DNA from: Halomonas alkalisoli
Lineage (GTDB): Bacteria; Pseudomonadota; Gammaproteobacteria; Pseudomonadales; Halomonadaceae
Assembly (NCBI RefSeq): GCF_021412585.1
Contig: NZ_JAKCMI010000041.1
Coordinates: 1 to 64,000 of the forward strand
Direction: 5' to 3'
Length of the DNA stretch: 64,000 nt
Positions 1 to 10,380 of the stretch are shown piece after piece; positions within the stretch are counted from its first letter, which is position 1, and each line of letters starts with the position of its first letter. The notes below the pieces were generated by a model. The model saw only the letters and a program-made list of their open reading frames with translations, made no database searches and had not been told where the DNA came from. The position numbers were made by a program, and so were the translations under genes.

Positions 1-1110
<1,110 letters not shown>

Positions 1111-1125
1111 TACGCGCCCGAAGCC

Positions 1126-1150
1126 GCGCGGGTGATACGCGCCGCTTTTT
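1126..1150 (+). terminator. weak hairpin with T-run between frmA and gfa
   Basis: A five-base stem (gcgcg 1126-1130 with cgcgc 1138-1142) is followed by cgcttttt. It could attenuate or end frmA transcription before gfa. The stem is short, so this is tentative. Confidence 0.3.
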
Positions 1151-1386
1151 ACTCACGTCCGATGCTACGTGACGCGCGAATGACTAACACGCGCCCGAAG
1201 CCGCACGAAAAGCGCAACAACGAGTGATCCGCGTCCAAGGGACAAGGAGGCACCATGAGCCTGATGGACATCATCCAGCGCTGGTTCGGCGGCAAGCCCG
1301 CCGCCACGCCACAGAGCACGCCCCGTACGCCGCCACCCGCGGCGAGAAACCCCGCAAAAACGACAACACAGGGGAGCCAAGCCACC

Positions 1387-1962
1387 ATGAGCCATCACAA
1401 CGTTCACATCCATCCCGCCGTGGACGACGGCGTCAAGCCCGGCAGCGACAGCTTCACCGGCGGCACCCTGCACTGTCACTGCGACAGCGACAGGGTCGAA
1501 GTCGCCGTCAAGGCGCAGTGCGCCCACAACCACGTCTGCGGCTGTACCAAGTGCTGGAAACCGGCCGGCGCCACCTTCTCGATGGTGGCCGTGGTGCCCC
1601 GCGACAGCGTCAGTGTCACCGCCCATGAGGAAAAGCTCGACGTGGTCGATTCCTCCGCCGCCATCCAGCGCCATGCCTGCAGGGGCTGTGGCGTACACAT
1701 GTACGGCCGCATCGAGAACACCGGCCACCCCTTCCACGGGCTGGACTTCATTCACACCGAGCTCTCCGATGACTCCGGCTGGGCGGCCCCGGAGTTTGCG
1801 GCCTTCGTCTCGTCCATCATCGAGTCGGGCGCCGACCCGGAGAAGATGAGCGACGTGCGTGCCCGTCTCACGGATCTGGGCCTGCCACCCTACGACTGCC
1901 TCTCACCGCCCCTCATGGATGCCATTGCCATTCATACCGCCAAGGCCAAAGGAGTACTCTGA
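1387..1962 (+). CDS. gfa: Glutathione-dependent formaldehyde-activating enzyme (Gfa, CENP-V/GFA fold)
   Basis: Family role: accelerates condensation of formaldehyde with glutathione, feeding FrmA upstream. With the start at 1387 the protein is 191 residues, as in known Gfa proteins. Zinc-binding cysteines are visible: C30 and C32 in LHCHC, C51/C53/C56 in HVCGCTKC, C98 and C101 in CRGCGVH. The reading frame is open further upstream. An ATG at 1255 lies just after a near-perfect ribosome site (aaggagg, 1243-1249) and would add 44 residues beginning MSLMDIIQRWFGG, rich in Pro, Ala and Thr. The 1387 start has its own weaker GGGGAG site (1371-1376). I annotate the family-length form and regard the longer one as possible. 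Confidence 0.88.
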   Translation: MSHHNVHIHPAVDDGVKPGSDSFTGGTLHCHCDSDRVEVAVKAQCAHNHVCGCTKCWKPAGATFSMVAVVPRDSVSVTAHEEKLDVVDSSAAIQRHACRGCGVHMYGRIENTGHPFHGLDFIHTELSDDSGWAAPEFAAFVSSIIESGADPEKMSDVRARLTDLGLPPYDCLSPPLMDAIAIHTAKAKGVL

Positions 1963-1984
1963 CGGGACCGGGCGTATTGCATTC

Positions 1985-2028
1985 TGAAACGCCATCGGGC
2001 GCCCCTTGAGGCGCCCGATGGCGTTTCA
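1985..2028. terminator. strong bidirectional hairpin between gfa and livM
   Basis: A perfect 19-base-pair stem (1985-2003 with 2010-2028) around the six-base loop ccttga lies between the ends of two convergent genes. It is the likely shared transcription stop, although no long T-run follows on either strand. Confidence 0.8.
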
Positions 2029-2045
2029 AGCCCCGTTCGGCTCGG

Positions 2046-3029
2046 CTACTTGAAGTTCTTGCGATACATCTTGGTGATCTCACCGACGATACCGCTACGG
2101 AAGCTGAGCACACAGATCACGAAGATCAGGCCCAGGATGACGTTGACCCAGTTGCCCAGCGGCGACTGCGCCAGCATGTGCTGCAGGCTGACCACCAGGC
2201 CGGCACCGACCACCGGGCCGAACAGCGTGCCGACACCGCCGAGCAGGGTCATCAGGATGACTTCGCCCGACATGTGCCAGTGGGCATCGGTCAGCGAGGC
2301 CAGCTGGAAGACGATGGTCTTGGTGGAGCCGGCCAGGCCGGCCAGGCCGGCGGAGATCACGAAGGCCAGCAGCTTGTAGGCATCGACGTTGTAGCCCAGC
2401 GATACCGCCCGCGGCTCGTTCTCGCGAATCGCCTTGAGCACCTGGCCGAAGGGCGAGTGCACGGCTCGCTGTACGATGGCAAAGCCGATCAGGAAGATCG
2501 CGAAGACGAAATAGTACATCGCCAGGTTGCTGCGCAGGCTGATGAAGCCAAACAGGTGACCCCGCGGCACACCGTGCAGGCCATCCTCGCCGCCGGTGAA
2601 CGGCGCCTGGATGTAGAAGAAGAACATCAGCTGCGCCAGCGCCAGTGTCACCATGGCGAAGTAGATGCCCTGCCGACGAATCGCCAGAGCGCCAAAGGCG
2701 ACACCCAGCAGCACCGCGGCACCGGTACCGATGAGGATGCCCAGCTCCGGCGTCAGTCCCGGATAGCTCGAGAGCAGGTAGCCGGTAACGTACCCTCCGG
2801 TGGCCAGGAAGGCGGCATGGCCGAAGGAGAGCAGGCCAGCGTAGCCGAGCAGCAGGTTGAAGGCACAGGCGAACAGCGCGAAGGTCAACACCTTCATCAG
2901 GAACACCGGATAGGCGACGAAGGGTGCCAGCAGCCCCACCACGATCAGCGCCAGGTAGAAGGCATTGCGTCGCATGTTGGCTCGACGCTGACGCTCCATG
3001 ACGGGGGTCAGGGTTTGAGTCGTGGCCAT
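2046..3029 (-). CDS. livM: Branched-chain amino acid ABC transporter permease, LivM type
   Basis: One of two inner-membrane permeases of a LivFGHM-type importer. The 327-residue protein has about nine hydrophobic segments and the LivM hallmark stretch FNLLLGYAGLLSFGHAAF near residue 58. The conserved loop that contacts the ATPase is seen around GQVLKAIRENEPRA. It is the last gene of the leftward operon livG-livF-binding protein-livH-livM and starts four bases after livH ends. The strong hairpin beyond its stop closes the operon. The substrate is inferred from family only; related transporters also carry amides, urea or aromatic acids. Confidence 0.9.
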   Translation of the reverse strand: MATTQTLTPVMERQRRANMRRNAFYLALIVVGLLAPFVAYPVFLMKVLTFALFACAFNLLLGYAGLLSFGHAAFLATGGYVTGYLLSSYPGLTPELGILIGTGAAVLLGVAFGALAIRRQGIYFAMVTLALAQLMFFFYIQAPFTGGEDGLHGVPRGHLFGFISLRSNLAMYYFVFAIFLIGFAIVQRAVHSPFGQVLKAIRENEPRAVSLGYNVDAYKLLAFVISAGLAGLAGSTKTIVFQLASLTDAHWHMSGEVILMTLLGGVGTLFGPVVGAGLVVSLQHMLAQSPLGNWVNVILGLIFVICVLSFRSGIVGEITKMYRKNFK

Positions 3030-3033
3030 GATG

Positions 3034-3921
3034 TCATGCCTCCTTGCCGAAGAGTCCGGCGGGTCTGAGCATCAACACCAGGATCATGACCAGGAAGATC
3101 ACGGTGTTGGCTGCCTCGGGATAGTACACCTTGGTCAGGCCCTCGATCAGGCCCATGCCCAGGCCGGTCAGGATGGCACCCAGAATCGAGCCCATGCCGC
3201 CGATGACAACCACGGCAAAGACCACGATCAGCAGGTTGGAGCCCATGGTGGGTGAGACCGGGTAGAGCGGTGCCGCCAGCACGCCGGCGAAGGCCGCCAG
3301 TGCCACGCCGAAGCCGTAGGTCAGGGTGATCAGCAACGGGACATTGACGCCGAACGACTGCATCAGCGCGGGGTTCTCGGTCCCGGCCCGCAGGTAGGCA
3401 CCGAGCCGCGTACGCTCGATGATGAACCAGGTACCCAGGCAGACGACTAGCGCCGCCAACAGCACCCAGGCCCGATAGACGGGCAGGAACATGAAGCCCA
3501 ACTGGAAACCGCCCTGCAGGGCTTCCGGCGTGGGATAACGCGCGCCCGACACCCCGAAGAAATTGACCAGCGTGCCTTCGAAGATCAGTGCCAGGCCGAA
3601 GGTCAGCAGCAGGCCATAGAGGTGGTCCAGATGGCCGATACGCCGCAGCAGCAGTCGCTCGATCACCATGCCGAACAAGCCCACCACCAGCGGTGTCAGC
3701 AGCAGCGCCGCCCAGTAATTGATGCCCAGGTAGCGCATCCCCAGCAGGGTGGCGAAGGCACCCAGCATGTACATCGCCCCGTGGGCGAAGTTGACGATCT
3801 TCAGCAGGCCGAAGATCACCGCCAGGCCCAGGCTCAGCAAGGCATAAAAGGCACCGTTGATCAGGCCCAGCAGCAGCTGGCCCATGAACACTGCCAACGG
3901 CACCCCGAATATCATCGTCAT
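3034..3921 (-). CDS. livH: Branched-chain amino acid ABC transporter permease, LivH type
   Basis: Second inner-membrane permease of the importer. The protein is 295 residues, with about eight hydrophobic segments. The N-terminal stretch GLINGAFYALLSLGLAVIFG followed by KIVNFAHGAMYMLGA is typical of LivH. The ATPase-contact loop is around LGAYLRAGTENPALMQSFG, and the C-terminus ends LMLRPAGLFGKEA as in the family. It lies between the binding-protein gene (63 bases upstream) and livM (four bases downstream). Confidence 0.9.
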   Translation of the reverse strand: MTMIFGVPLAVFMGQLLLGLINGAFYALLSLGLAVIFGLLKIVNFAHGAMYMLGAFATLLGMRYLGINYWAALLLTPLVVGLFGMVIERLLLRRIGHLDHLYGLLLTFGLALIFEGTLVNFFGVSGARYPTPEALQGGFQLGFMFLPVYRAWVLLAALVVCLGTWFIIERTRLGAYLRAGTENPALMQSFGVNVPLLITLTYGFGVALAAFAGVLAAPLYPVSPTMGSNLLIVVFAVVVIGGMGSILGAILTGLGMGLIEGLTKVYYPEAANTVIFLVMILVLMLRPAGLFGKEA

Positions 3922-3983
3922 GTTAGGTTCTCCTCGCCGTCAGAGGGACGGCGGCCAGGGGCCGCCGCCGTGTCTTGCACCGC

Positions 3984-5207
3984 TCAGTTCTGGACCAGAT
4001 TGCACTGGCTTTCGGACAGCGGACGGTAGGCTTCTTCGGCAGGAATGGTGGCGAGGATCTCATAGAGGTCCCACTCGCCGGTGGAGTCGGCCGGCGACTT
4101 CACCTGGGCCAGGTACATGTCGTGAATCATGCGGCCATCCTCGCGCAGACGGCCGTTGCGGGCGAAGAAGTCGTTGATCGGCTGCTCCATCATGTACTCG
4201 CGCACGGTGGCTGCATCATCGCTGCCGGTCGCCTCGACGGCCTGGAGGTAGTGCATGGTACTGGAATAGACGCCCGCCTGAACCATGGTCGGCATACGGT
4301 CCATACGCTCGTAGTAACGCTCGGACCACTCGCGCGCCTCATCATCCATGTCCCAGTACCAGCCGGTGGTCAGCAGCAGCCCCTGGGTGGTATCGAGGCC
4401 CATGGCATGGACGTCATTCAGGAAGACCAGCAGGCCGGCGAGTTGCTGGCCTGCTTCCACGACACCGAACTGGGCGGCAGTACTGATGGCGTTGACAGTG
4501 TCGGCCCCGGCGTTGGCCAGGCCGATGATCTTGGCACCGGAACCCTGAGCCTGAAGGATATAGGAGGAGAAGTCATCGGTCGGGAACGGGTGGCGCACGC
4601 CACCGACCACTTCACCGCCGCTCTCTTCTACCACCCGCGTCACGTCGCCTTCAAGAGCGTGACCGAAGGCGTAGTCGGCGGTCAGCATGAACCAGCTGTC
4701 GCCACCCTGATCGACGATGGCCTTGGCGGTACCGTTGGCCAGCGGATAGGTGTCATAGACCCAGTGGATGTGGTTGGGAGAACAGTGCTCGTTAGTGATG
4801 CTGGACGCTGCCGATCCCGAAATGATGCCCAGCTTGTCGTTCTCCTTGAGCACATTGGTTACCGCGATGGTGACCGATGATGCGACCATCCCGGCCACCA
4901 TGTCGACGTTACGGGTATCGACCCATTCGCGCACGGTGTTGGCACCCACGTCGGCACTGTTGCGGTCGTCGGCGCTGAAGACTTCGATCGGCGCCCCATT
5001 GACGCTACCACCGAAATCCTCGATGGCCATGCGCAGGGCTTCCAGGCCGCCCGGCCCGGCCAGGTCGCGGTAGGTGCCGGACATGTCGGCCAGGTACCCA
5101 ATGCGGACTTCACCATCGCTGATTTCCGCCTGGGCGGTGGTTGCTGCCAGTGCGGCGGCGGCGGCAATGGCGATGCTGCTGGCGAGGGTCTTCTTGATGA
5201 AGGTCAT
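3984..5207 (-). CDS. Periplasmic substrate-binding protein of the Liv-type ABC transporter
   Basis: The 407-residue receptor delivers its ligand to the LivHM permease. A signal peptide is visible: positive MTFIKK, an Ala-rich core, and a cleavage-type site TTAQA-EI near residue 28. No lipobox is present, so it should be soluble in the periplasm. The fold is the leucine/isoleucine/valine-binding type (GEVRIGYLADMSGTYRDLAG at the N-terminus and SITNEHCSPNHIHWVYDTY). Placing the receptor between the ATPases and the permeases is common in this subfamily. A 149-base leader with tandem repeats and a hairpin precedes it, so it may be tuned separately from livGF. The ligand cannot be read from sequence. 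Confidence 0.88.
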   Translation of the reverse strand: MTFIKKTLASSIAIAAAAALAATTAQAEISDGEVRIGYLADMSGTYRDLAGPGGLEALRMAIEDFGGSVNGAPIEVFSADDRNSADVGANTVREWVDTRNVDMVAGMVASSVTIAVTNVLKENDKLGIISGSAASSITNEHCSPNHIHWVYDTYPLANGTAKAIVDQGGDSWFMLTADYAFGHALEGDVTRVVEESGGEVVGGVRHPFPTDDFSSYILQAQGSGAKIIGLANAGADTVNAISTAAQFGVVEAGQQLAGLLVFLNDVHAMGLDTTQGLLLTTGWYWDMDDEAREWSERYYERMDRMPTMVQAGVYSSTMHYLQAVEATGSDDAATVREYMMEQPINDFFARNGRLREDGRMIHDMYLAQVKSPADSTGEWDLYEILATIPAEEAYRPLSESQCNLVQN

Positions 5208-5219
5208 TTACGTCTCCGT

Positions 5220-5270
5220 AGTCCCATGGGGACTGCTTGTTGTTGTGGCTTGTTGTGGCTTGTTGTGGCA
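5220..5270 (-). repeat. leader of binding-protein gene: hairpin plus 10-base tandem repeat
   Basis: Three consecutive copies of tgttgtggct (5241-5269, the last ending ca) have a period of about one helical turn. Beside them is a 15-base palindrome, agtccc-atg-gggact (5220-5234), just upstream of the ribosome site of the binding-protein gene. The block is in the 149 bases between livF and that gene. It could bind a regulator or set the mRNA stability of the receptor message. The function is unknown. Confidence 0.5.
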
Positions 5271-5356
5271 AACGCTGCAGCTGCAGGCGTCGCTGTTCCG
5301 GTTTACGCAAGTTGCCATTTATCGTTTTGGTCAGCTGGCGGTTGGGCGCGGGGCGC

Positions 5357-6109
5357 TCAGACCCCCAGCAGGGTGTGGAGGTGATCACGTTTCGAAGGCA
5401 GCTCGGCCGCCGAGATCTCCTCGATGATGCGCCCGTGCTCCATCACGTAGTGGCGATCGGCCAGCGGTGCGGCGAAGCGGAAGTTCTGCTCCACCAGCAC
5501 GATGGTCATGCCCCGGTCCCTGAGCTTGACCAGTACCTCACCCAGCGTCTGCACGATGACCGGCGCCAGGCCTTCGGTGATTTCATCGAGAAGCAGCATG
5601 CGCGCGCCGGTTCGCAGGATGCGTGCCATGGCCAGCATCTGCTGCTCACCACCGGAAAGCCGGGTGCCCTGGCTGCGACGACGCTCGTAGAGGTTGGGAA
5701 ACATCTCGTAGATTTCATCGAGACTCATGCCGCCGGAGCGTACCGTGGGCGGCAGCAGCAGGTTCTCCTCGACGTCGAGGCTGGCGAAGATGCCACGCTC
5801 TTCCGGACAGTAGCCCACCCCCAGCCGGGGAATGCGGTGCGGCTTCATGTCGAGGGTCTCGGTGCCGTTGATCATGATCGAGCCGGTACGCCGGCCGACC
5901 ATGTTCATGATCGCCTTGAGCGTCGTGCTGCGTCCGGCACCGTTACGACCGAGAAGCGTGACCAGTTCGCCACGCTTCACGTCGAAATCGACCCCGTGAA
6001 GAATGTGGGATTCGCCATAGAAGGCGTGCAGGTCGCTGACCCGCAGCATCTCGGCACCGTCATGATCCCGATACGCTGTCTTGCCGGGCTGCTCGGCTAG
6101 CTGGTTCAT
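5357..6109 (-). CDS. livF: Branched-chain amino acid ABC transporter ATPase, LivF type
   Basis: Cytoplasmic ATPase driving the importer together with LivG; 250 residues. Motifs in order: Walker A GRNGAGRST (residues 54-62), signature LSGGEQQM near 150, Walker B LLLDEITEGLAP near 170. The invariant Walker A lysine is replaced by arginine (R60, codon CGC). The rest of the ATPase looks intact, and I recall the same change in some homologues of this subfamily, so it is probably tolerated. The start overlaps the livG stop by four bases (ATGA), so translation is coupled. Confidence 0.9.
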   Translation of the reverse strand: MNQLAEQPGKTAYRDHDGAEMLRVSDLHAFYGESHILHGVDFDVKRGELVTLLGRNGAGRSTTLKAIMNMVGRRTGSIMINGTETLDMKPHRIPRLGVGYCPEERGIFASLDVEENLLLPPTVRSGGMSLDEIYEMFPNLYERRRSQGTRLSGGEQQMLAMARILRTGARMLLLDEITEGLAPVIVQTLGEVLVKLRDRGMTIVLVEQNFRFAAPLADRHYVMEHGRIIEEISAAELPSKRDHLHTLLGV

Positions 6110-6879
6110 GCGCTGGTCTCCTCTTCCTCTGTCTCGGTGCCCATATAGGCTTCCTTGACCAACGGATTTGCCGAAACCGCCTTGTAGTCACCCTCAGCCA
6201 GCACGGCACCGCGAGCCAGCACGGTAATGCGGTCGCACAGCCGGCTCACCACGCTGAGATTGTGTTCCACCATCAGCACGGTACGGCCCTTGGCCACCTC
6301 GCGTATCAGCTCGACGATGCGGTCGACGTCCTCGGCCCCCATGCCCTGAGTGGGCTCGTCGAGCAGCATCAGGGTCGGGTCCATGGCCAGCGTGGTGGCC
6401 ACCTCGAGCGCCCGCTTGCGGCCATAGGGCATCTCCACGGTGAGCACATCGGCGTATTCAGCAAGCCCCACCTGCTCCAGCAGCTCCATGGCGCGGTCAT
6501 TGAGATGGTCGAGGGTGCGTTCGGACTTCCAGAAGTGGAACGAGGTACCGATCGGCCGCTGCAGGGCCACACGGACGTTCTCCAGCGCTGTCATATGGGC
6601 GAACACGGCGGATATCTGGAAGGAGCGCACGAGGCCCAGCCGGGCGATCTCGTTGGCCTTCATCTTCGTGATCGACTTGTCGCGATAGAGAATCTCGCCG
6701 CGGGTCGGCGGCAGGAATTTGGTGAGGAGGTTGAAGACGGTCGTCTTGCCGGCGCCATTGGGCCCGATCAAGGCGTGGATATGTCCTTCCCGGACCTGCA
6801 GGTTGACATCGTCCACGGCGGTGAAGCCGCGAAACTCCTTGGTCAACCCGCGAGTCTCCAGTATGAACTCCTGGGTCAT
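6106..6879 (-). CDS. livG: Branched-chain amino acid ABC transporter ATPase, LivG type
   Basis: First gene of the leftward transporter operon and partner ATPase of LivF. From the ATG at 6879 the protein is 257 residues, with Walker A GPNGAGKTT (K45) and Walker B LMLLDEPTQGMG. The signature loop reads MPYGRKRALEVA rather than LSGGQ, as in a known LivG subset. The frame is open 57 bases further up (to 6936), but the start at 6879 has a ribosome site (agagagga) at good spacing and fits homologues. The upstream region carries a palindrome at 6980-6993 that may be the operator. Confidence 0.9.
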   Translation of the reverse strand: MTQEFILETRGLTKEFRGFTAVDDVNLQVREGHIHALIGPNGAGKTTVFNLLTKFLPPTRGEILYRDKSITKMKANEIARLGLVRSFQISAVFAHMTALENVRVALQRPIGTSFHFWKSERTLDHLNDRAMELLEQVGLAEYADVLTVEMPYGRKRALEVATTLAMDPTLMLLDEPTQGMGAEDVDRIVELIREVAKGRTVLMVEHNLSVVSRLCDRITVLARGAVLAEGDYKAVSANPLVKEAYMGTETEEEETSA

Positions 6880-6979
6880 GTGACGTCCTCTCTGAATCGC
6901 CGCTGGCGATACGCGCTGATTTGTTGTCTTTGTCATGAAAGCAGTGGCTGCGGTGTATCAGCCGGGGACTTTCTAACCT

Positions 6980-6993
6980 TTACGTTAACGTAA
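6980..6993. promoter_or_regulatory. 14-base perfect palindrome TTACGTTAACGTAA upstream of livG
   Basis: The palindrome ttacgttaacgtaa lies 101-114 bases before the livG start, in the gap between the serine dehydratase gene and the transporter. It resembles, from memory, the sites described for the MerR-family regulator LiuR, which controls branched-chain amino acid catabolism in proteobacteria. That would fit a Liv transporter. No liuR gene is in the window. Confidence 0.5.
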
Positions 6994-7080
6994 GCTAGAG
7001 GAGAGAATCCCGCAGGGCAACTCCTGAAACGTCGAACTCGACCAATGGCGTAGAAGATCGAGAGTTCAATAGCTTGCAAA

Positions 7081-7110
7081 CAAAAACGCGATGCCGCATG
7101 GGGCATCGCG
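7081..7110 (-). terminator. intrinsic terminator of the serine dehydratase gene
   Basis: A nine-base stem (cgcgatgcc 7087-7095 with ggcatcgcg 7102-7110) is followed, reading leftward, by TTTTTGTTTG. This is a textbook intrinsic terminator 43 bases past the stop of the leftward dehydratase gene. Confidence 0.85.
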
Positions 7111-7152
7111 TGGATTCAGCATAGTCGGTTGATACGAAAGCGTCTTTAGCGC

Positions 7153-8532
<1,380 letters not shown>

Positions 8533-8618
8533 GTGATCACCTTTTCTGGTCGGCGATTGCCGATCGTATCCGTTCCGGAGTGGTCAAGAATGGATGAGCC
8601 TGACTAAACGCTATTGCC

Positions 8619-8635
8619 ATCCAACCACGTTGGAT
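8619..8635. promoter_or_regulatory. candidate LysR operator between sdaA and the LysR gene
   Basis: The 17-base palindrome atccaac-cac-gttggat has seven-base arms. It sits in the 174-base region between two divergent genes, 87 bases from the dehydratase start and 72 from the regulator start. LysR regulators typically bind such a site (T-N11-A) in the shared promoter region. Assignment is by position and symmetry only. Confidence 0.5.
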
Positions 8636-8706
8636 TCTATGGTGGTACGGCAAGCGCCGTCAGACAAACGAGAATATCTCCCTACTGAGTATAGAATGAC
8701 TAAAGC

Positions 8707-9627
8707 ATGAGCCGCCTACTCCACGCTCAGACCCACGCCTGGCTCAAGGTGTTCGCCATCAGCGCCCGACACCTCTCCTTCACACGCGCCGCAGAAGAGC
8801 TGCACGTGACCACCGGGGCCGTCAGCCAGCAGATCAAGCAGCTGGAAGAGCGCCTGGGCTTCAAGCTGTTCCGCCGCCTGCCGCGTCGCCTGGAGCTGAC
8901 CGAGGAGGGACGCCGCCTGGCCGATGTGGTGGAAGAGGCCTACCAGTCGGTCGGCCTCGAAGTGAAACGCCTGCGTAGCGGGGTGATGAGCGGCATCATC
9001 CGGGTACGCAGCGTACCCGCCTTCCTCAGCAAGTGGCTGATGCCACGCCTGCCCCGCCTTCAGGCGCGCTTTCCCGACATCGAGCTGCAGATCATTGCCG
9101 AGGACAGCAGCCTGTCGCTTCGAGAGGGCGAGTTCGATCTGGCCATCGACCTCAATGATGGCCACTACCCTGGCCTGGCCATCACGCCGCTGATGGAGGA
9201 AGTGATCTTCCCGGTCTGCGCCCCGGCCCTGTTGCGCCACCGACCACCCCTGTCGCGCCCCGAGGAACTGGCCTGGTACCCGCTGCTGCACGACGTCACC
9301 GCCTGGCGTGGCGGGCACCCCTACGCCGAATGGGAGCACTACCTTGAGGCAGTGGAAGCCCCACCGCTCAATGCCCGCCGCGGCTATACCTTCAATCGGC
9401 ACCGCCTGACCATGGAGGCGGCGGTTGCCGGCATGGGTGTCGCCATCGCCCGCCAGGCGCTGCTCACCAACGAACTCAGCACAGGGACACTGATCGCGCC
9501 TTTCCCCCAGCGCATCCCTACCGGCAAGCGCTACGGTATCGTGCACACCAGCGGCGCCCTGGACGATCGCCGCGTGGCGGCGGTACACGACTGGATTGTC
9601 GAGGAAGCAAACCGGGCAACCCCTTGA
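8707..9627 (+). CDS. LysR-family transcriptional regulator (GcvA-like)
   Basis: DNA-binding regulator of 306 residues. The N-terminal winged helix-turn-helix covers about residues 10-68 (FTRAAEELHVTTGAVSQQIKQL). The effector domain follows (from about residue 95: IIRVRSVPAFLSKWLMPRLP, typical of the GcvA subgroup). It is divergent from the L-serine dehydratase gene, with a palindrome between them, so it probably controls sdaA and itself in response to serine, glycine or a related metabolite. The effector is not known. A likely -10 element (tatagaat) lies just before the start. Confidence 0.88.
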   Translation: MSRLLHAQTHAWLKVFAISARHLSFTRAAEELHVTTGAVSQQIKQLEERLGFKLFRRLPRRLELTEEGRRLADVVEEAYQSVGLEVKRLRSGVMSGIIRVRSVPAFLSKWLMPRLPRLQARFPDIELQIIAEDSSLSLREGEFDLAIDLNDGHYPGLAITPLMEEVIFPVCAPALLRHRPPLSRPEELAWYPLLHDVTAWRGGHPYAEWEHYLEAVEAPPLNARRGYTFNRHRLTMEAAVAGMGVAIARQALLTNELSTGTLIAPFPQRIPTGKRYGIVHTSGALDDRRVAAVHDWIVEEANRATP

Positions 9628-9708
9628 TGCCGACCCCAGCATAGTCAGCACGAAAGGGTGACGATAGAATGACGCGCAGCCCTGTCACCCTTGCCCCGGA
9701 CGTTCCCG

Positions 9709-10362
9709 ATGCCCCAAGACGCACCTCCCGGCCACCCCTGGCCCATCGGCTTTCGCGCCACCTGTGTTCGCGCCACCCTGTACATCCTGCTCATCGCCGC
9801 CCTGGCCCAGGGAGCCTACTACGAGGCCCTCTACTTTCACGAGGTACGCTTCTCTGAGCATGGCTTCACCGAACTGGCCCAGAGCGCACTGCTGGCCACC
9901 GCCTCGGCGCTGCTGCTCTACACGCGCCAGGTGCTGAGGGTGATGCCCAACGTGACACTGCTGATCTTTGCCTTCGTGTTCAGCTCACTGATTCGCGAAC
10001 AGGATTACTGGCTGGACCTGTGGGTGGCCGATCACACCTGGAAGGTACTGGTCACGCTGGTCATCGTCCCCATCCTGTACTGGATCATTCGCGAACGACA
10101 GCGCTTCGTCGAGGAGTTTGCCGGCTATGCCAACAGCTTCTCCTTCGGCCTGTTCGCCGCCGGCGTGCTGACTACCTACGTCTTCTCGCGACTCTACGGA
10201 CGCAGCGTGTTCTGGGAGGCGGTCCTGCAGGAGCACTACGTGCGCACCTTCAAGGATGCCGCCGAGGAGGTGGTGGAGCTGCTGGGCTATGCGCTGATCC
10301 TGATCGCCGTGATCGAGCTTACGCTGCTGGCGCGGCGCTGGCGCAGCGCACGAAGCGACTGA
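9709..10362 (+). CDS. Integral membrane protein of unknown function
   Basis: I do not recognise the family. From the ATG at 9709 the protein is 217 residues with six predicted membrane segments (starting about TLYILLIAALAQGAY, LAQSALLATASALLL, NVTLLIFAFVFSSL, VLVTLVIVPILYWI, FSFGLFAAGVLTTYVF and LGYALILIAVIELTLL). A charged stretch, REQDYWLDLWVADHTWK, falls between helices three and four. There is no signal peptide beyond helix one. The frame is also open to a TTG at 9691, and neither start has a clear ribosome site. It lies 81 bases after the LysR gene on the same strand and may be co-transcribed. A terminator hairpin follows. Confidence 0.7.
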   Translation: MPQDAPPGHPWPIGFRATCVRATLYILLIAALAQGAYYEALYFHEVRFSEHGFTELAQSALLATASALLLYTRQVLRVMPNVTLLIFAFVFSSLIREQDYWLDLWVADHTWKVLVTLVIVPILYWIIRERQRFVEEFAGYANSFSFGLFAAGVLTTYVFSRLYGRSVFWEAVLQEHYVRTFKDAAEEVVELLGYALILIAVIELTLLARRWRSARSD

Positions 10363-10380
10363 ACGCCCTTGCCTGCCCAG

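Noticed and set aside
2334..2352. Repeated ggccaggcc in livM as a mobile or regulatory repeat
   Set aside because: It is coding sequence for an Ala/Gly-Leu repeat (AGLAGLAG) in a membrane helix.
5241..5270. Tandem repeat as the start of a CRISPR array
   Set aside because: The unit is 10 bases with no spacers and no cas genes.
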